Shown here one piece after another: positions 17,447 to 25,774 of a DNA stretch of 64,000 nucleotides. How positions within the stretch are numbered: the first letter of the stretch is position 1; each line of letters begins with the position of its first letter. The stretch is from positions 1-64,000 of the forward strand of contig CALWVV010000008.1 in assembly GCA_944385035.1 (NCBI GenBank), written 5' to 3'. Source of the DNA: an uncultured Oscillospiraceae bacterium (GTDB taxonomy: Bacteria > Bacillota > Clostridia > Oscillospirales > Oscillospiraceae). The notes below the pieces were generated by a model. That model was not told where the DNA came from and made no database searches. It saw only the letters and a program-made list of their open reading frames with translations. A program made the translations under genes and the position numbers.

Positions 17447-18379
17447 TTGAACTTTCAACACCTGAAATATTTCCTTACTGTGGCGGAGGAGCTCAATATC
17501 ACCAAAGCGGCCGAGCGGCTGTACATCTCCCAGCAGTCCCTGTCCAACCACATCGGCAACCTGGAGCGGGAGCTGGGGGTCAAACTCTTTACCCGCTCTC
17601 CAAAGCTGTCCCTTACCTACGCAGGAGACCTTTTGGTGGACACCGCCACCCAGATTTTAGACCTGCACAGCCAGTACTTATCCAAAGTAGGCGACATCAA
17701 CCGCCAGTACATGGGAGTGCTCCGGGTGGGCATCTCCCACACCTGCGGACTGGCCCTGCTGCCGGACATTCTGCCCAAATTTCACAGCGAATTTCCTCTG
17801 GTGGAGTTTTCCCTGTTTGAGGGCAACTCCATCCAGCTGGAGGACGAGCTGTCCCACGGCCGGACCGATTTGATCATCTGCTTTCAGCCCATCATCATGG
17901 ATGGGGTCAATACGGTCCCCTTAACCGAACAAAAGCTGGTCATGGTGGTCCCCAAAACCTTTACCGACCGCCTGTTCGGCGCCCAGACCGACAGCATCCG
18001 TGCCCAGTTTACCCAGGGGGCGGACATCAGCCAGTTCCGGGACGCCCCCTTTGTGCTCATTAAGCGGGGCAACCGCACCCGCAATATTGTGGACCAGTAC
18101 TTCAGCCGCTACTACTTTAAGCCCAACCTGATTCTGGAGACGGAAAACACCGTCACCACCCTGGCCATGGCCGAGGCGGGCATCGGCATCACCATCTGCC
18201 CGGAGCTCTTCCTCCGGGCCCTGCCGGTCCCCTCTCCGGGGTCGGCCGGCGTGGACCTCTTTCCCCTCACCGATCCCTCCACCTTCAGCAAGCTGGTGGC
18301 GGGCTACCGCAAGGACCGCTATCTGTCCCACTTTGGGGAGCGGTTCATTCAAATTGCCAACGAAACCCTTCATTCATAA
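17447..18379 (+). CDS. LysR-family transcriptional regulator
   Basis: A 310-aa regulator with the N-terminal winged helix-turn-helix (FQHLKYFLTVAEELNITKAAERLYISQQSLSNHIGNLERELG, residues 4-45) and a periplasmic-binding-like effector domain from about residue 90 (LRVGISHTCGLALLPDILPKFHSEFP). The start is TTG at 17447, 6 nt behind AGGAGG and at the usual LysR N terminus; a long upstream extension in frame has no family similarity. It is divergent from the hydroxyacid dehydrogenase gene 214 bp away. A palindrome inside its own promoter suggests autoregulation. The effector is unknown. Confidence 0.92.
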   Translation: MNFQHLKYFLTVAEELNITKAAERLYISQQSLSNHIGNLERELGVKLFTRSPKLSLTYAGDLLVDTATQILDLHSQYLSKVGDINRQYMGVLRVGISHTCGLALLPDILPKFHSEFPLVEFSLFEGNSIQLEDELSHGRTDLIICFQPIIMDGVNTVPLTEQKLVMVVPKTFTDRLFGAQTDSIRAQFTQGADISQFRDAPFVLIKRGNRTRNIVDQYFSRYYFKPNLILETENTVTTLAMAEAGIGITICPELFLRALPVPSPGSAGVDLFPLTDPSTFSKLVAGYRKDRYLSHFGERFIQIANETLHS

Positions 18380-18394
18380 GGTCATAACGGCTAT

Positions 18395-18432
18395 AAAAAA
18401 GCTGTGCACCCACCTGGGTGCACAGCTTTTTT
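18395..18432. terminator. Bidirectional terminator between lysR and pgcA
   Basis: An 11-bp perfect stem (18401-18411 with 18416-18426) flanked by A6 on the left and T6 on the right, so it works in both directions for the convergent genes. Confidence 0.92.
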
Positions 18433-18435
18433 GTA

Positions 18436-20163
18436 TTATCTCTTCAGGCTCTCCGCCCAAACGGCGTATTGGGCCGTCTTGGCGTCGGCCTCCTCCCGTG
18501 TGGCCCCATTGGCCAGGATATAGACCTTGACCTTGGGCTCGGTACCAGAGGGCCGGACGATGAGGCTGGTTCCGTCAGCCATTTCATAGCGCAGCACGTT
18601 GGAGCCGGACAGCTCCATGGTGGTCTTGGTTCCATCGGCCACACAGACCACGCTACCATCCTGGTAGTCCTTCTGCTCCTTGACCGCCACACCGGCAATC
18701 TCCACCGGGGGCTTCTCCCGCAGCTGCGCCATCAGGTCGGCCATCTTCTTCAGGCCGTCCAGGCCGGGCATCACCAGGTTCAGGGTCTTTTCACTGTAAT
18801 AGCCGTACTTTTCATACAGGGCCAGCAGGGCATCATAGAGGGTCATGCCCTGGCTGGCGTACCAGGCAGCCATCTCGCTGAGCTCCACACTGGCGGTCAC
18901 CGCGTCCTTGTCCCGGACATAGTCACCCAGCATGTAGCCGTAGGACTCCTCATAGGCAAAGATCACCTTGCCCTGGCCGCTGTTCTCCAGCTGGTCCTTC
19001 TTCTGAGCCAGGAATTTAAAGCCGGTGAAGGTGTCGTAGCAGGCAAGGCCGTTGACCTCGGCCACCTTCCGGGCCATTTCGGTGGTGACGATGGTCTTCA
19101 GGGCCACGGGCTTTTCGGGCATCTTTCCCGTGCGCTTCTTGGCGCCGATGAGATAGTCCAGCAGCAAAACGCCCGTCTGGTTGCCGGAGATGACTTTGAA
19201 CTCTCCGCTGCCGGTGTTCACCATGATGCCCACCCGGTCGGCATCGGGGTCGGAGCCCAGGATAAAGTCGGCCCCTTCCTTCTTGGCCAGGTCCACCGCC
19301 AGATAGAAGCCCTCGGGATTCTCCGGGTTGGGAGAGGCCACGGTGGGGAAGTTGCCGTCAATGACCATCTGCTCGGGCACGCAGATCACATGCTTGAGGC
19401 CCAGGCGCTTGAGGGCCTCGGGAATCAGCTTGTAGCCGGTGCCGTGGAAGGGAGTGTAGACCATCTTAAAGGTGTCGGCCACCTGCTCTACCACAGCCTT
19501 GTCGTTGACTTGCCCCATCACGTTGGCCAGGAACTTTTCGTCGGTCTCCGCACCCATGAGAACGATCTTGCCCTCGGCCACGGCCTGGTCGTAGTCCATG
19601 GTCTTGACGCAGGCAAACACGTCCAGCTCTTTCATCTTCTTGGCCACCTCGTCGGCGTGCTTGGGGGGCAGCTGGGCGCCATCCTCCCAGTAGACCTTGT
19701 AGCCGTTATATTCCTTGGGGTTGTGGCTGGCGGTGACGTTGATGCCCGCGATGCAGCCGTACTCCCGGATGGCAAAGCTCAGCTCCGGGGTGGGACGCAG
19801 AGACTCAAACAGGCGCACAGGGATCCCGTTGCCCGCCATGACACAGGCGGCCTCCCGTGCAAAGACGTCGGAGTTATTCCGGCAGTCAAAGCAGATGGCC
19901 ACGCCCCGAGCCGCAGCCTCCGGTCCCTCCTCCAGCACCACCTGGGCAAAGGCCTGGGTGGCATGGCGGATCACATGGACATTCATCCGGTACAGGCCCA
20001 CCCCCATGGTGCCCCGCAGACCGGCGGTACCAAAGGAGAGCTGGTCAAAAAACCGGCCCTCGATCTCCTTCTCGTCATTTTGGATGGCCTCCAGCTCAGC
20101 CTTTTCCTCAGCAGACAGGGCGGGGCTGTTGAGCCAGGCTTCATACGTATCTTTATAGGACAT
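18436..20163 (-). CDS. pgcA: Alpha-phosphoglucomutase (phospho-sugar mutase)
   Basis: A 575-aa cytoplasmic phosphohexomutase interconverting glucose-1- and glucose-6-phosphate; it feeds UDP-glucose and wall or polymer synthesis. All four family signatures are present in order: the active-site serine loop VTASHNPKEYNG (about residue 144), the metal loop GSDPDADRVG (about 300), the sugar-binding loop FAYEESYGYMLGD (about 400) and the phosphate-binding RPSGTEPKVKVY near the C terminus. The N-terminal FGTAGLRGTMGVG is typical of PgcA-type enzymes. The gene is monocistronic, bounded by the bidirectional terminator. Confidence 0.94.
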   Translation of the reverse strand: MSYKDTYEAWLNSPALSAEEKAELEAIQNDEKEIEGRFFDQLSFGTAGLRGTMGVGLYRMNVHVIRHATQAFAQVVLEEGPEAAARGVAICFDCRNNSDVFAREAACVMAGNGIPVRLFESLRPTPELSFAIREYGCIAGINVTASHNPKEYNGYKVYWEDGAQLPPKHADEVAKKMKELDVFACVKTMDYDQAVAEGKIVLMGAETDEKFLANVMGQVNDKAVVEQVADTFKMVYTPFHGTGYKLIPEALKRLGLKHVICVPEQMVIDGNFPTVASPNPENPEGFYLAVDLAKKEGADFILGSDPDADRVGIMVNTGSGEFKVISGNQTGVLLLDYLIGAKKRTGKMPEKPVALKTIVTTEMARKVAEVNGLACYDTFTGFKFLAQKKDQLENSGQGKVIFAYEESYGYMLGDYVRDKDAVTASVELSEMAAWYASQGMTLYDALLALYEKYGYYSEKTLNLVMPGLDGLKKMADLMAQLREKPPVEIAGVAVKEQKDYQDGSVVCVADGTKTTMELSGSNVLRYEMADGTSLIVRPSGTEPKVKVYILANGATREEADAKTAQYAVWAESLKR

Positions 20164-20265
20164 ATTTCATAACCTCCCGTCAGGAAATTTAGGTGATTCT
20201 GCCTACAAGTATACCACAGGGCTTGTTTGATTTCTAGGGAATTTTCCACAAGGGACGGGGAAAGA

Positions 20266-21168
20266 TCAAAAAAGTTTGCTGGACTGCATGAGTTTTTCCA
20301 TATCCTGGGGGAGAGGCGCTGTAAAGGTCATCTGTTCCCCATGGACCGGGTGGCACAGCTCCAGCCGGGCGGAATGGAGGGCAGGGCGGGGGATGAGCGT
20401 CCGGTCCTCCTGTCCGTAGAGGAAGTCCCCGGTGAGGGGGTGCCCCATGTGGGCCATATGGACCCGGATCTGGTGGGTGCGGCCGGTATCCAGCTCCAGC
20501 TCCACCAGGGCCCGCCCCCCATAGGTTCCCAGCACCTTATACCGGGTACGGGCAAATTTCCCGTCGGGGCGCACCATCTGCTCCATCAGGGAGCCGGGCT
20601 TTGGCCCCAGGGGCGCTTCGATGGTCCCCTCGCCGGGCTCCGGCACCCCTTCGCAGACGGCCAGATAGGTCCGGCGGAAGGCTTTGGTATGGAGCTGGTT
20701 TTTCAGCACCTCCTGGGCGTGGGGGTGCTTGGCCGCCGCCAGCAGGCCGGAGGTCCCCCGGTCCAGCCGGTGGACTGGGTGAAAGTCCGCCGTTTCTCCC
20801 TCCAAATCGTAATGATAAAGGAGAAAATTACCCAGCGTATCATCAAAATGCCCCGGCCCTGGGTGGACGGACACCCCAGGGGCCTTGTTCAGCACCACCA
20901 TGTCCCCGTCCTCATAGAGAATGTCCAGCGGCCCAGGGGCGGGCACAATGCCGCTTCTGCGCTCGGGGTCGTCCAGGCGCACGGACAGCACCTGCCCCTC
21001 CTGGGGGCAGAAACGGGTATTGACCCGGAAACCGTCTGCCAGAATACCGTCAGGCAGCCACTTGATCCGCCGCACCACCGTTCCCGACAGATGGAGGTGC
21101 CGCTTGAGCAGGGTGTCCACCTTGATTCCGGCCAACTCCGGGGTGATGGAAAGTTCCAGCCGTCTCAT
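20266..21168 (-). CDS. RluA-family pseudouridine synthase
   Basis: A 300-aa RNA-modifying enzyme: an N-terminal S4-like RNA-binding region (GIKVDTLLKRHLHLSGTVVRRIKWLPDGI, residues about 12-45) and the RluA catalytic core with HRLDRGTSGLL carrying the catalytic Asp, plus LDTGRTHQIRVHMAHMGHPLTGDFLYG. It isomerises uridine in rRNA or tRNA; the target cannot be read from the sequence. The ATG at 21168 overlaps the stop of the upstream membrane-protein gene by 4 nt, so it is translated as the last member of the XRE-membrane-protein array. Confidence 0.92.
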   Translation of the reverse strand: MRRLELSITPELAGIKVDTLLKRHLHLSGTVVRRIKWLPDGILADGFRVNTRFCPQEGQVLSVRLDDPERRSGIVPAPGPLDILYEDGDMVVLNKAPGVSVHPGPGHFDDTLGNFLLYHYDLEGETADFHPVHRLDRGTSGLLAAAKHPHAQEVLKNQLHTKAFRRTYLAVCEGVPEPGEGTIEAPLGPKPGSLMEQMVRPDGKFARTRYKVLGTYGGRALVELELDTGRTHQIRVHMAHMGHPLTGDFLYGQEDRTLIPRPALHSARLELCHPVHGEQMTFTAPLPQDMEKLMQSSKLF

Positions 21169-21584
21169 AGCTTTTTCATCCACCGATTCATATTCACCAT
21201 GTAAAAGACACAGTGGAGCACGATGGCCACCGACACCAAGGCCGTATACATCCCGCCCCGCAGAATCAGGGTCAGGAAAAAGAGCCCCCACAGGAGATAC
21301 AAGGTCCAGTACCAGCTGGAGTAGGCCGCCTTTTCCCGGATGGCCACATTGCGCTCGTCCCGCTCCGCCCGCTCAATTTCCCGGCGCTGCTCCGGGGTCC
21401 AGGTTCGGTCAAAGTGGGCCAGGATGAGCTTGGAGGCAGACAGGCCGCCGATGGCTCCGGCCAGACCGAAGGCGATCCCGCTGATTGGGGCGGACAGCCG
21501 CTCTCCCAGAACGGCCGCCGCCACGCCCAGCCCAACGGCAAGGCCCAGGGCCAGGGCGGGCAAAAAATTGTTGTGCTTTTTCAT
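21165..21584 (-). CDS. Small membrane protein 1 of a five-paralog array (DERN motif family)
   Basis: A 139-aa protein with four predicted membrane helices in two hairpins (about 8-30, 35-55, 90-110, 113-133) around a charged cytoplasmic loop TPEQRREIERAERDERNVAIREKAAY. This loop is shared with the four genes upstream, so the five are paralogs; the pattern resembles DUF2178-type proteins, which often sit beside YozG-like HTH genes. The start at 21584 follows GGGGGATCCGC. The function is unknown. Its stop overlaps the RluA start. Confidence 0.78.
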   Translation of the reverse strand: MKKHNNFLPALALGLAVGLGVAAAVLGERLSAPISGIAFGLAGAIGGLSASKLILAHFDRTWTPEQRREIERAERDERNVAIREKAAYSSWYWTLYLLWGLFFLTLILRGGMYTALVSVAIVLHCVFYMVNMNRWMKKL

Positions 21585-21595
21585 GCGGATCCCCC

Positions 21596-22009
21596 CTACA
21601 TTATCTTTCTCAGCCAGAGCTCGGCCGCTATGTTGACCAGCAGGCCTGCCAGCGCCAGTCCATAGCATACCAGAGTGATGGTAAAGTCAAACTGGGAAGC
21701 AATCATTGCCGTCACAAGCAGGCCGGCGATCAACACTTTCCAGGTAACACTTCCCGCTTTTTCCCGGATGGCGATATTCCGTTCGTCCCGCTCCTCCAGC
21801 TCCACTTCCCGCTTGCGCTGGGGAGAAAGCTTATTGTAGCTGTGAAGCCGCCAGCTCAGACCGATCAGGCCTCCAATCCCCCCGCCCAGTCCTATGCAGG
21901 AGTAGGTTCCCACATAGTGGGCTCCGTCGGAAAAAAATACGCCCACCGGGATCAGCAGCAGACAAAAGATCCACTCCGCCGCCGTAGGTTTCCGACATCC
22001 TTTTTTCAC
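21596..22009 (-). CDS. Small membrane protein 2 of the array
   Basis: A 137-aa protein from a GTG start at 22009 (GGGGAG 5 nt upstream). Helices lie at about 12-30 and 35-53, the loop is LSPQRKREVELEERDERNIAIREKAGSVTW, and two more helices follow. It keeps the full DER-N-IREKA core but has lost the WEKA segment before the loop that members 3, 4 and 5 have. It lies 11 bp from member 1. The function is unknown; the cluster context is the only clue. Confidence 0.78.
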   Translation of the reverse strand: MKKGCRKPTAAEWIFCLLLIPVGVFFSDGAHYVGTYSCIGLGGGIGGLIGLSWRLHSYNKLSPQRKREVELEERDERNIAIREKAGSVTWKVLIAGLLVTAMIASQFDFTITLVCYGLALAGLLVNIAAELWLRKIM

Positions 22010-22021
22010 AGCTTCTCCCCC

Positions 22022-22453
22022 CTAATACTCTTTTGACAGGCGGCTGTATGACAGGGCATACAGCACACTGTTGGCCAGATTTGCCGCCGCAAAACCGATG
22101 ACTCCATACCGGCACCCCAGCACCAGCATCGCGGCCATTCCCGCCAGCAGCACCCAGTCCATATACTTCCAGGTCTGATAGGCCGCCTTATCCCGGATCA
22201 TCTGCAGGCGCTCGTCCCGGTCCTCCCGCTCCATGTCCCGCCGCTGCTCCGGCGAGGCCTTTTCCCAGCGGTCCTTTGCCAAACTCCAGGCACAGATTCG
22301 GCTCAGCCCCAAATAGGACAGAAACCGTGCAGCAGTGCGGCTGAGCTGGTAAATCTCAGAACCGGGAAAATCCAGGACGAAGGTATTGTACAAAAATCCG
22401 CCCACGCACAGCGCCCAGGCCAGCGTGATCTTCCACTGAGCCGGTTTTTTCAT
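22022..22453 (-). CDS. Small membrane protein 3 of the array
   Basis: A 143-aa protein with the four-helix plan and the loop [36 protein letters not shown] at about residues 58-95. The ATG at 22453 is chosen over two upstream in-frame starts because AAGGA lies 8 nt before it and all paralogs begin MKK or MKT. The reading frame upstream would overlap member 4 by 21 nt. The function is unknown. Confidence 0.77.
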   Translation of the reverse strand: MKKPAQWKITLAWALCVGGFLYNTFVLDFPGSEIYQLSRTAARFLSYLGLSRICAWSLAKDRWEKASPEQRRDMEREDRDERLQMIRDKAAYQTWKYMDWVLLAGMAAMLVLGCRYGVIGFAAANLANSVLYALSYSRLSKEY

Positions 22454-22482
22454 TTCTTCCATCCTTTCCGCGCAAACCCGCT

Positions 22483-22914
22483 TTACATCCGCTTTTTCAG
22501 CCAAACACTTCGTCCCTCATAGGCGATGAGCTGAAGCACCAGTACCGCCAGCACACCATATTCTCCCAGCGTACACTCCAGGGTGGACATAAGGAAAAAC
22601 AACACCACAAGCCCGTCACAGGACACATCAAAGGCAAAGGCGGCCGCCTTCTCCCGGATGGCCACGTTCCGCTCATCCAGTTCATTCAGCTCCATCTCCC
22701 GCCGCTCCTGGGGTCCGGCCTTTTCCCAGCGCTTTCTGCCGTCTTTATAAAACACCCAAAGGCCCACGGCAGCCCCGGAAATCCCTCCAAGACCTCTTTT
22801 CAACGCCTGGTATAGGCTTTCATTCAGGTCCAGATTGGGGAGCACCATATTGGAAAGCCAGATGCACAAAATCACCACTGCCAACGCAATCCGTTCCTGT
22901 GTGCGTTTTTTCAT
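22483..22914 (-). CDS. Small membrane protein 4 of the array
   Basis: A 143-aa protein (MKKRTQERIALAVVILCIW at the start) with four hydrophobic segments and the loop KRWEKAGPQERREMELNELDERNVAIREKAAAFAFDV. AGGAGG precedes the ATG at 22914. It is the member closest to the apparent family consensus. The function is unknown. Confidence 0.78.
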   Translation of the reverse strand: MKKRTQERIALAVVILCIWLSNMVLPNLDLNESLYQALKRGLGGISGAAVGLWVFYKDGRKRWEKAGPQERREMELNELDERNVAIREKAAAFAFDVSCDGLVVLFFLMSTLECTLGEYGVLAVLVLQLIAYEGRSVWLKKRM

Positions 22915-22973
22915 CCCACTTCCTCCTCAAGCAAAAACGCTTTATCTGGGCTGCGACGTGCCGCAAGGGCCGC

Positions 22974-23405
22974 TTAAAATTTCCGGTTCAGCGCACGCAG
23001 TTTTCCAAAATAGGACAGCACCTGCACGCCAAACAACACCGCAACCGCCAGCATCCCGGGCGTACAGTCCAACATGGACATGACCACGCCCGCTGCCGCC
23101 AGGGCAAACAGCATAACCTGCCAGGAGTAATAGGCCGCCTGCCCCCACAAAAACTGGTTGCGCTCGTCCGTTTCCGCCCTCTCCATGTCCCGGCGCTGCT
23201 CCGGCGTCGCCTTCTCCCAGCGCTTTTTTCTGCTGTACCAATAGGCCAGATACACCGCCAAAACCCATCCAAGGGATGTGATGCCAGCCTTCATGGGCTG
23301 GTATAGCCCAGCCCCTTGCAGATTGGGCACCAGGGTCACCTTCAGCAGAGCCAAAAGGAGCAGTGCCCCGTAGGCCGCCTTTCCCTTCCAACCGCTTGTC
23401 TTCAT
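22974..23405 (-). CDS. Small membrane protein 5 of the array (first after the regulator)
   Basis: A 143-aa protein with the four-helix plan. The loop [37 protein letters not shown] keeps WEKA, PEQRR and DERN but has FLWGQA where the others have IREKA, a divergence of the most conserved part. The ATG overlaps the XRE regulator stop by 4 nt, so the two are translationally coupled. The start is behind GAGGAGGAAGAGGA. The function is unknown. Confidence 0.78.
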   Translation of the reverse strand: MKTSGWKGKAAYGALLLLALLKVTLVPNLQGAGLYQPMKAGITSLGWVLAVYLAYWYSRKKRWEKATPEQRRDMERAETDERNQFLWGQAAYYSWQVMLFALAAAGVVMSMLDCTPGMLAVAVLFGVQVLSYFGKLRALNRKF

Positions 23406-23605
23406 TCCTCTTCCTCCTCGAACAGAAACACTTCCTCAATGGTCAGGCCAAAGTATTTGGCAATCCGGTGGGCCAGCAGCAGGGAGGCATTATACCGCCC
23501 GTTTTCCAGGGAAATAATGGTCTGGCGGGTCACATCCACCGCGTCGGCCAGCTCCGCTTGAGAGATGCGGCGCTCCTTGCGCAGCTGGGCAATTTTGTTG
23601 GTCAA
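23402..23605 (-). CDS. Small XRE-family HTH regulator (YozG-like) of the membrane-protein array
   Basis: A 67-aa protein made of one Cro/CI-type helix-turn-helix ([56 protein letters not shown]) with an acidic tail. The start is TTG at 23605, 7 nt behind GGGGG; an ATG is absent at this place. Its promoter carries two copies of an inverted repeat, so it probably represses itself and the genes behind it. Such regulators are commonly found next to small membrane proteins in Firmicutes; the signal they sense is unknown. Confidence 0.9.
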   Translation of the reverse strand: MTNKIAQLRKERRISQAELADAVDVTRQTIISLENGRYNASLLLAHRIAKYFGLTIEEVFLFEEEEE

Positions 23606-23624
23606 TGGAACACCCCCTCAAAAA

Positions 23625-23640
23625 GTAAAGCTTCCTTTAC
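23625..23640. promoter_or_regulatory. Proximal operator of the XRE regulator
   Basis: A perfect inverted repeat GTAAAG-N4-CTTTAC between the -10 and the start codon, in the leader. Confidence 0.7.
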
Positions 23641-23647
23641 ATTTCGC

Positions 23648-23676
23648 AGTATAGCACTTGCCTTGTTCTATGTCAA
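23648..23676 (-). promoter_or_regulatory. Promoter of the XRE-membrane-protein array
   Basis: Minus strand TTGACA (23671-23676), 17-nt spacer, TATACT (23648-23653): a near-perfect promoter flanked by the two operator copies. Confidence 0.88.
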
Positions 23677-23687
23677 GCCAGCTTTAC
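23672..23687. promoter_or_regulatory. Distal operator of the XRE regulator, overlapping the -35
   Basis: GTAAAG-N4-CTTGAC on the minus strand, one mismatch from the proximal copy; centres are 47 bp apart. The right arm contains the -35 hexamer. Confidence 0.6.
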
Positions 23688-23697
23688 ATTTTCCCAT

Positions 23698-23724
23698 AAA
23701 AAAAGCGGCCCCAAAGGGGGCCGC
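23698..23724 (-). terminator. Terminator of nadE
   Basis: An 8-bp G/C stem (23705-23712 with 23717-23724) followed on the minus strand by CTTTTTTTA. Confidence 0.9.
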
Positions 23725-23736
23725 AGGAACGTATAT

Positions 23737-25656
23737 TCAGGACAGAGTTTCCAGCTCTTTCCGCCACAGGGCGTTCACCGCGTCGCTGGGCATCCGCCAG
23801 TCGCCGCGGGGGGACAGGGTAACCGAGCCCACCTTGGGTCCGTCGGGGAGGCAGGAGCGCTTAAACTGCTGGGCAAAGAAGCGGCGGTAGAAGTTATGAA
23901 GCCATTTCAAAATGGTCTCCCGGCCATAGGTCTCGCCCAGGGCCGCCATGGCCAGGCGGAACACCTTTTTAGGCGGGAAGCCCCAGCGGACGGCGTAGTA
24001 GAGGAAGAAGTCGTGGAGCTCATAGGGCCCCACCAGGTCCTCGGTGCGCTGGACGATCTCCCCCTCCTTGGGGGGCAGCAGCTCGGGGGAGACTGGGGTG
24101 TCCAGAATGTCCCGGAGCACGGCAGCCAGCTTGGGGTCGCTAGGCTCCGCCTGGTCGGCGTAGTAAGCCACCAGGTGGCGCACCAGGGTCTTGGGGATGG
24201 AGCCGTTTACCCCGTACATGGACATGTGGTCCCCGTTGTAGGTGGCCCAGCCCAGGGCCAGCTCGCTCAGGTCTCCAGTACCGATAACCATGCCGCCGAA
24301 GCGGTTGGCTACGTCCATGAGGACCTGGGTGCGCTCACGGGCCTGGCCGTTCTCAAAGGTGACGGACAGGTCGTCCATGGACTGGCCGATGTCCTGAAAG
24401 TGGACCTTCACCGCCGGGCCGATGTCGATCTCCCGGAAGGTGGTGCCCATGCGCTCGGCCAGGATCTGGGCGTTGGACTTGGTGCGGCTGGTGGTGCCAA
24501 AGCAGGGCATGGTGATGGCGGTAATATCCGTGCGGGGACGGCCCAGCAGATCCATGGCCCGTGCGGTGATGAGCAGGGCCAGGGTGGAGTCCAGGCCGCC
24601 GGACAGGCCCACCACAGCGGTTTTGGCGTTGGTATGGGCCAGGCGCCTCTTAAGCCCCAGAGCAGCAATGGTCAGGATCTCCTGACACCGGGCATCCCGG
24701 TCCCCCTGGTCGGCGGGGACAAAGGGGTTTTTTTCCACCGGCCGGGTGAGGACGGTGTCCTCCAGCTGCAAATCAAAGGAACCGCGCCAGATCTCCTGGT
24801 CACTTCTGGTAAAGGTGTTGACTCTCCGGCGCTCATAGACCAGCTTGTCCACATCGATCTCCGAAATGGTCAGTCCCGTCTCAAAGCGCTTCTCTGCCAA
24901 AATGGTCCCGTTCTCCCCGATCAGGTTGTGCCCGGCAAAGACCAGGTCGGTGGTGGATTCTCCCTCTCCGGCATCGGCGTACACATAGCCGCACATGAGA
25001 CGCCCGGACTGGCCGGACACCAGGCAGCGGCGGTAGCCGGCCTTGCCCACAGTCTCGTTGGAGGCGGACAGGTTGAGGATCAGGGTAGCGCCCGCCCGTG
25101 CCAGGGCCGTGGACGGGGGCTCGGGGGCCCAGAGGTCCTCGCAGATCTCTACCCCGATCACCAGATTGGGCATGCTCTCGCACTGGAACAGCACATTCGC
25201 TTCCATACACACCGACTGGCCGCACAGGTCGATGGTTTCCGCGATTCCCGCACGGGATGCAAACCAGCGCTGCTCATAAAACTCCCCATAATTGGGAATA
25301 TAGGTCTTGGGAACCAATCCCAAAAGCTCTCCTCCATGGAGGATTGCCGCGCAATTATACAGTTTGTTATCCCACTTATTGCGCACTGGCAGGCCCACTG
25401 CGATGAGCATGTCCACTTCCTCTGAGGCCTTGCGCACCTCCTCCAGGGCTTCTTCCGCCCCGGACAGAAGGGTATCCTGCAAAAACAGGTCGGCGCAGGT
25501 GTAGCCCGTCAGACACAGCTCGGGCAGGCACAGCACTTTGACCCCCTGCTCCGCCCCCTGTCTGATGAGGTCTATGCACTGCTTGGCGTTATAGGCGCAG
25601 TCCGCCACCCGGATCTCCGGCGTTCCGGCGGCAACCTTTACAAATCCATCCCGCAT
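23737..25656 (-). CDS. nadE: Glutamine-dependent NAD+ synthetase
   Basis: A 639-aa two-domain enzyme making NAD+ from deamido-NAD+, ATP and glutamine, the last step of NAD synthesis. The N-terminal glutaminase (CN-hydrolase) domain shows the Glu-Lys-Cys triad: LPELCLTGYTC (about residue 46), PKTYIPNYGEFYEQRWF (about 116) and IGVEICEDLWAP (about 173). The C-terminal synthetase domain has the ATP loop VVGLSGGLDSTLALLI (about 350) and later GTGDLSELALGWATYNGDHM. The length matches glutamine-dependent NadE. It is monocistronic, with its own promoter and terminator. It may belong to the NiaR regulon but no operator is visible. Confidence 0.95.
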   Translation of the reverse strand: MRDGFVKVAAGTPEIRVADCAYNAKQCIDLIRQGAEQGVKVLCLPELCLTGYTCADLFLQDTLLSGAEEALEEVRKASEEVDMLIAVGLPVRNKWDNKLYNCAAILHGGELLGLVPKTYIPNYGEFYEQRWFASRAGIAETIDLCGQSVCMEANVLFQCESMPNLVIGVEICEDLWAPEPPSTALARAGATLILNLSASNETVGKAGYRRCLVSGQSGRLMCGYVYADAGEGESTTDLVFAGHNLIGENGTILAEKRFETGLTISEIDVDKLVYERRRVNTFTRSDQEIWRGSFDLQLEDTVLTRPVEKNPFVPADQGDRDARCQEILTIAALGLKRRLAHTNAKTAVVGLSGGLDSTLALLITARAMDLLGRPRTDITAITMPCFGTTSRTKSNAQILAERMGTTFREIDIGPAVKVHFQDIGQSMDDLSVTFENGQARERTQVLMDVANRFGGMVIGTGDLSELALGWATYNGDHMSMYGVNGSIPKTLVRHLVAYYADQAEPSDPKLAAVLRDILDTPVSPELLPPKEGEIVQRTEDLVGPYELHDFFLYYAVRWGFPPKKVFRLAMAALGETYGRETILKWLHNFYRRFFAQQFKRSCLPDGPKVGSVTLSPRGDWRMPSDAVNALWRKELETLS

Positions 25657-25689
25657 AAACGAATCCTCCCAAAATGCTTCAGTGTCCCT

Positions 25690-25718
25690 ATCTTACCCCA
25701 ACTTTCCGGCAAATGCAA
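25690..25718 (-). promoter_or_regulatory. nadE promoter
   Basis: Minus strand TTGCAT (25713-25718), 17-nt spacer, TAAGAT (25690-25695), 34 nt before the start codon. Confidence 0.6.
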
Positions 25719-25724
25719 GAACAC

Positions 25725-25759
25725 AAAAAAGCGCCGGGGAACTTGCCGTTCCCCAGCGC
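25725..25759 (-). terminator. Terminator of the SH3b/Big2 protein gene
   Basis: A 12-bp stem with one mismatch (25731-25742 with 25748-25759) followed on the minus strand by TTTTTTGTG. Confidence 0.88.
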
Positions 25760-25774
25760 CCGGTGTACTTATGC

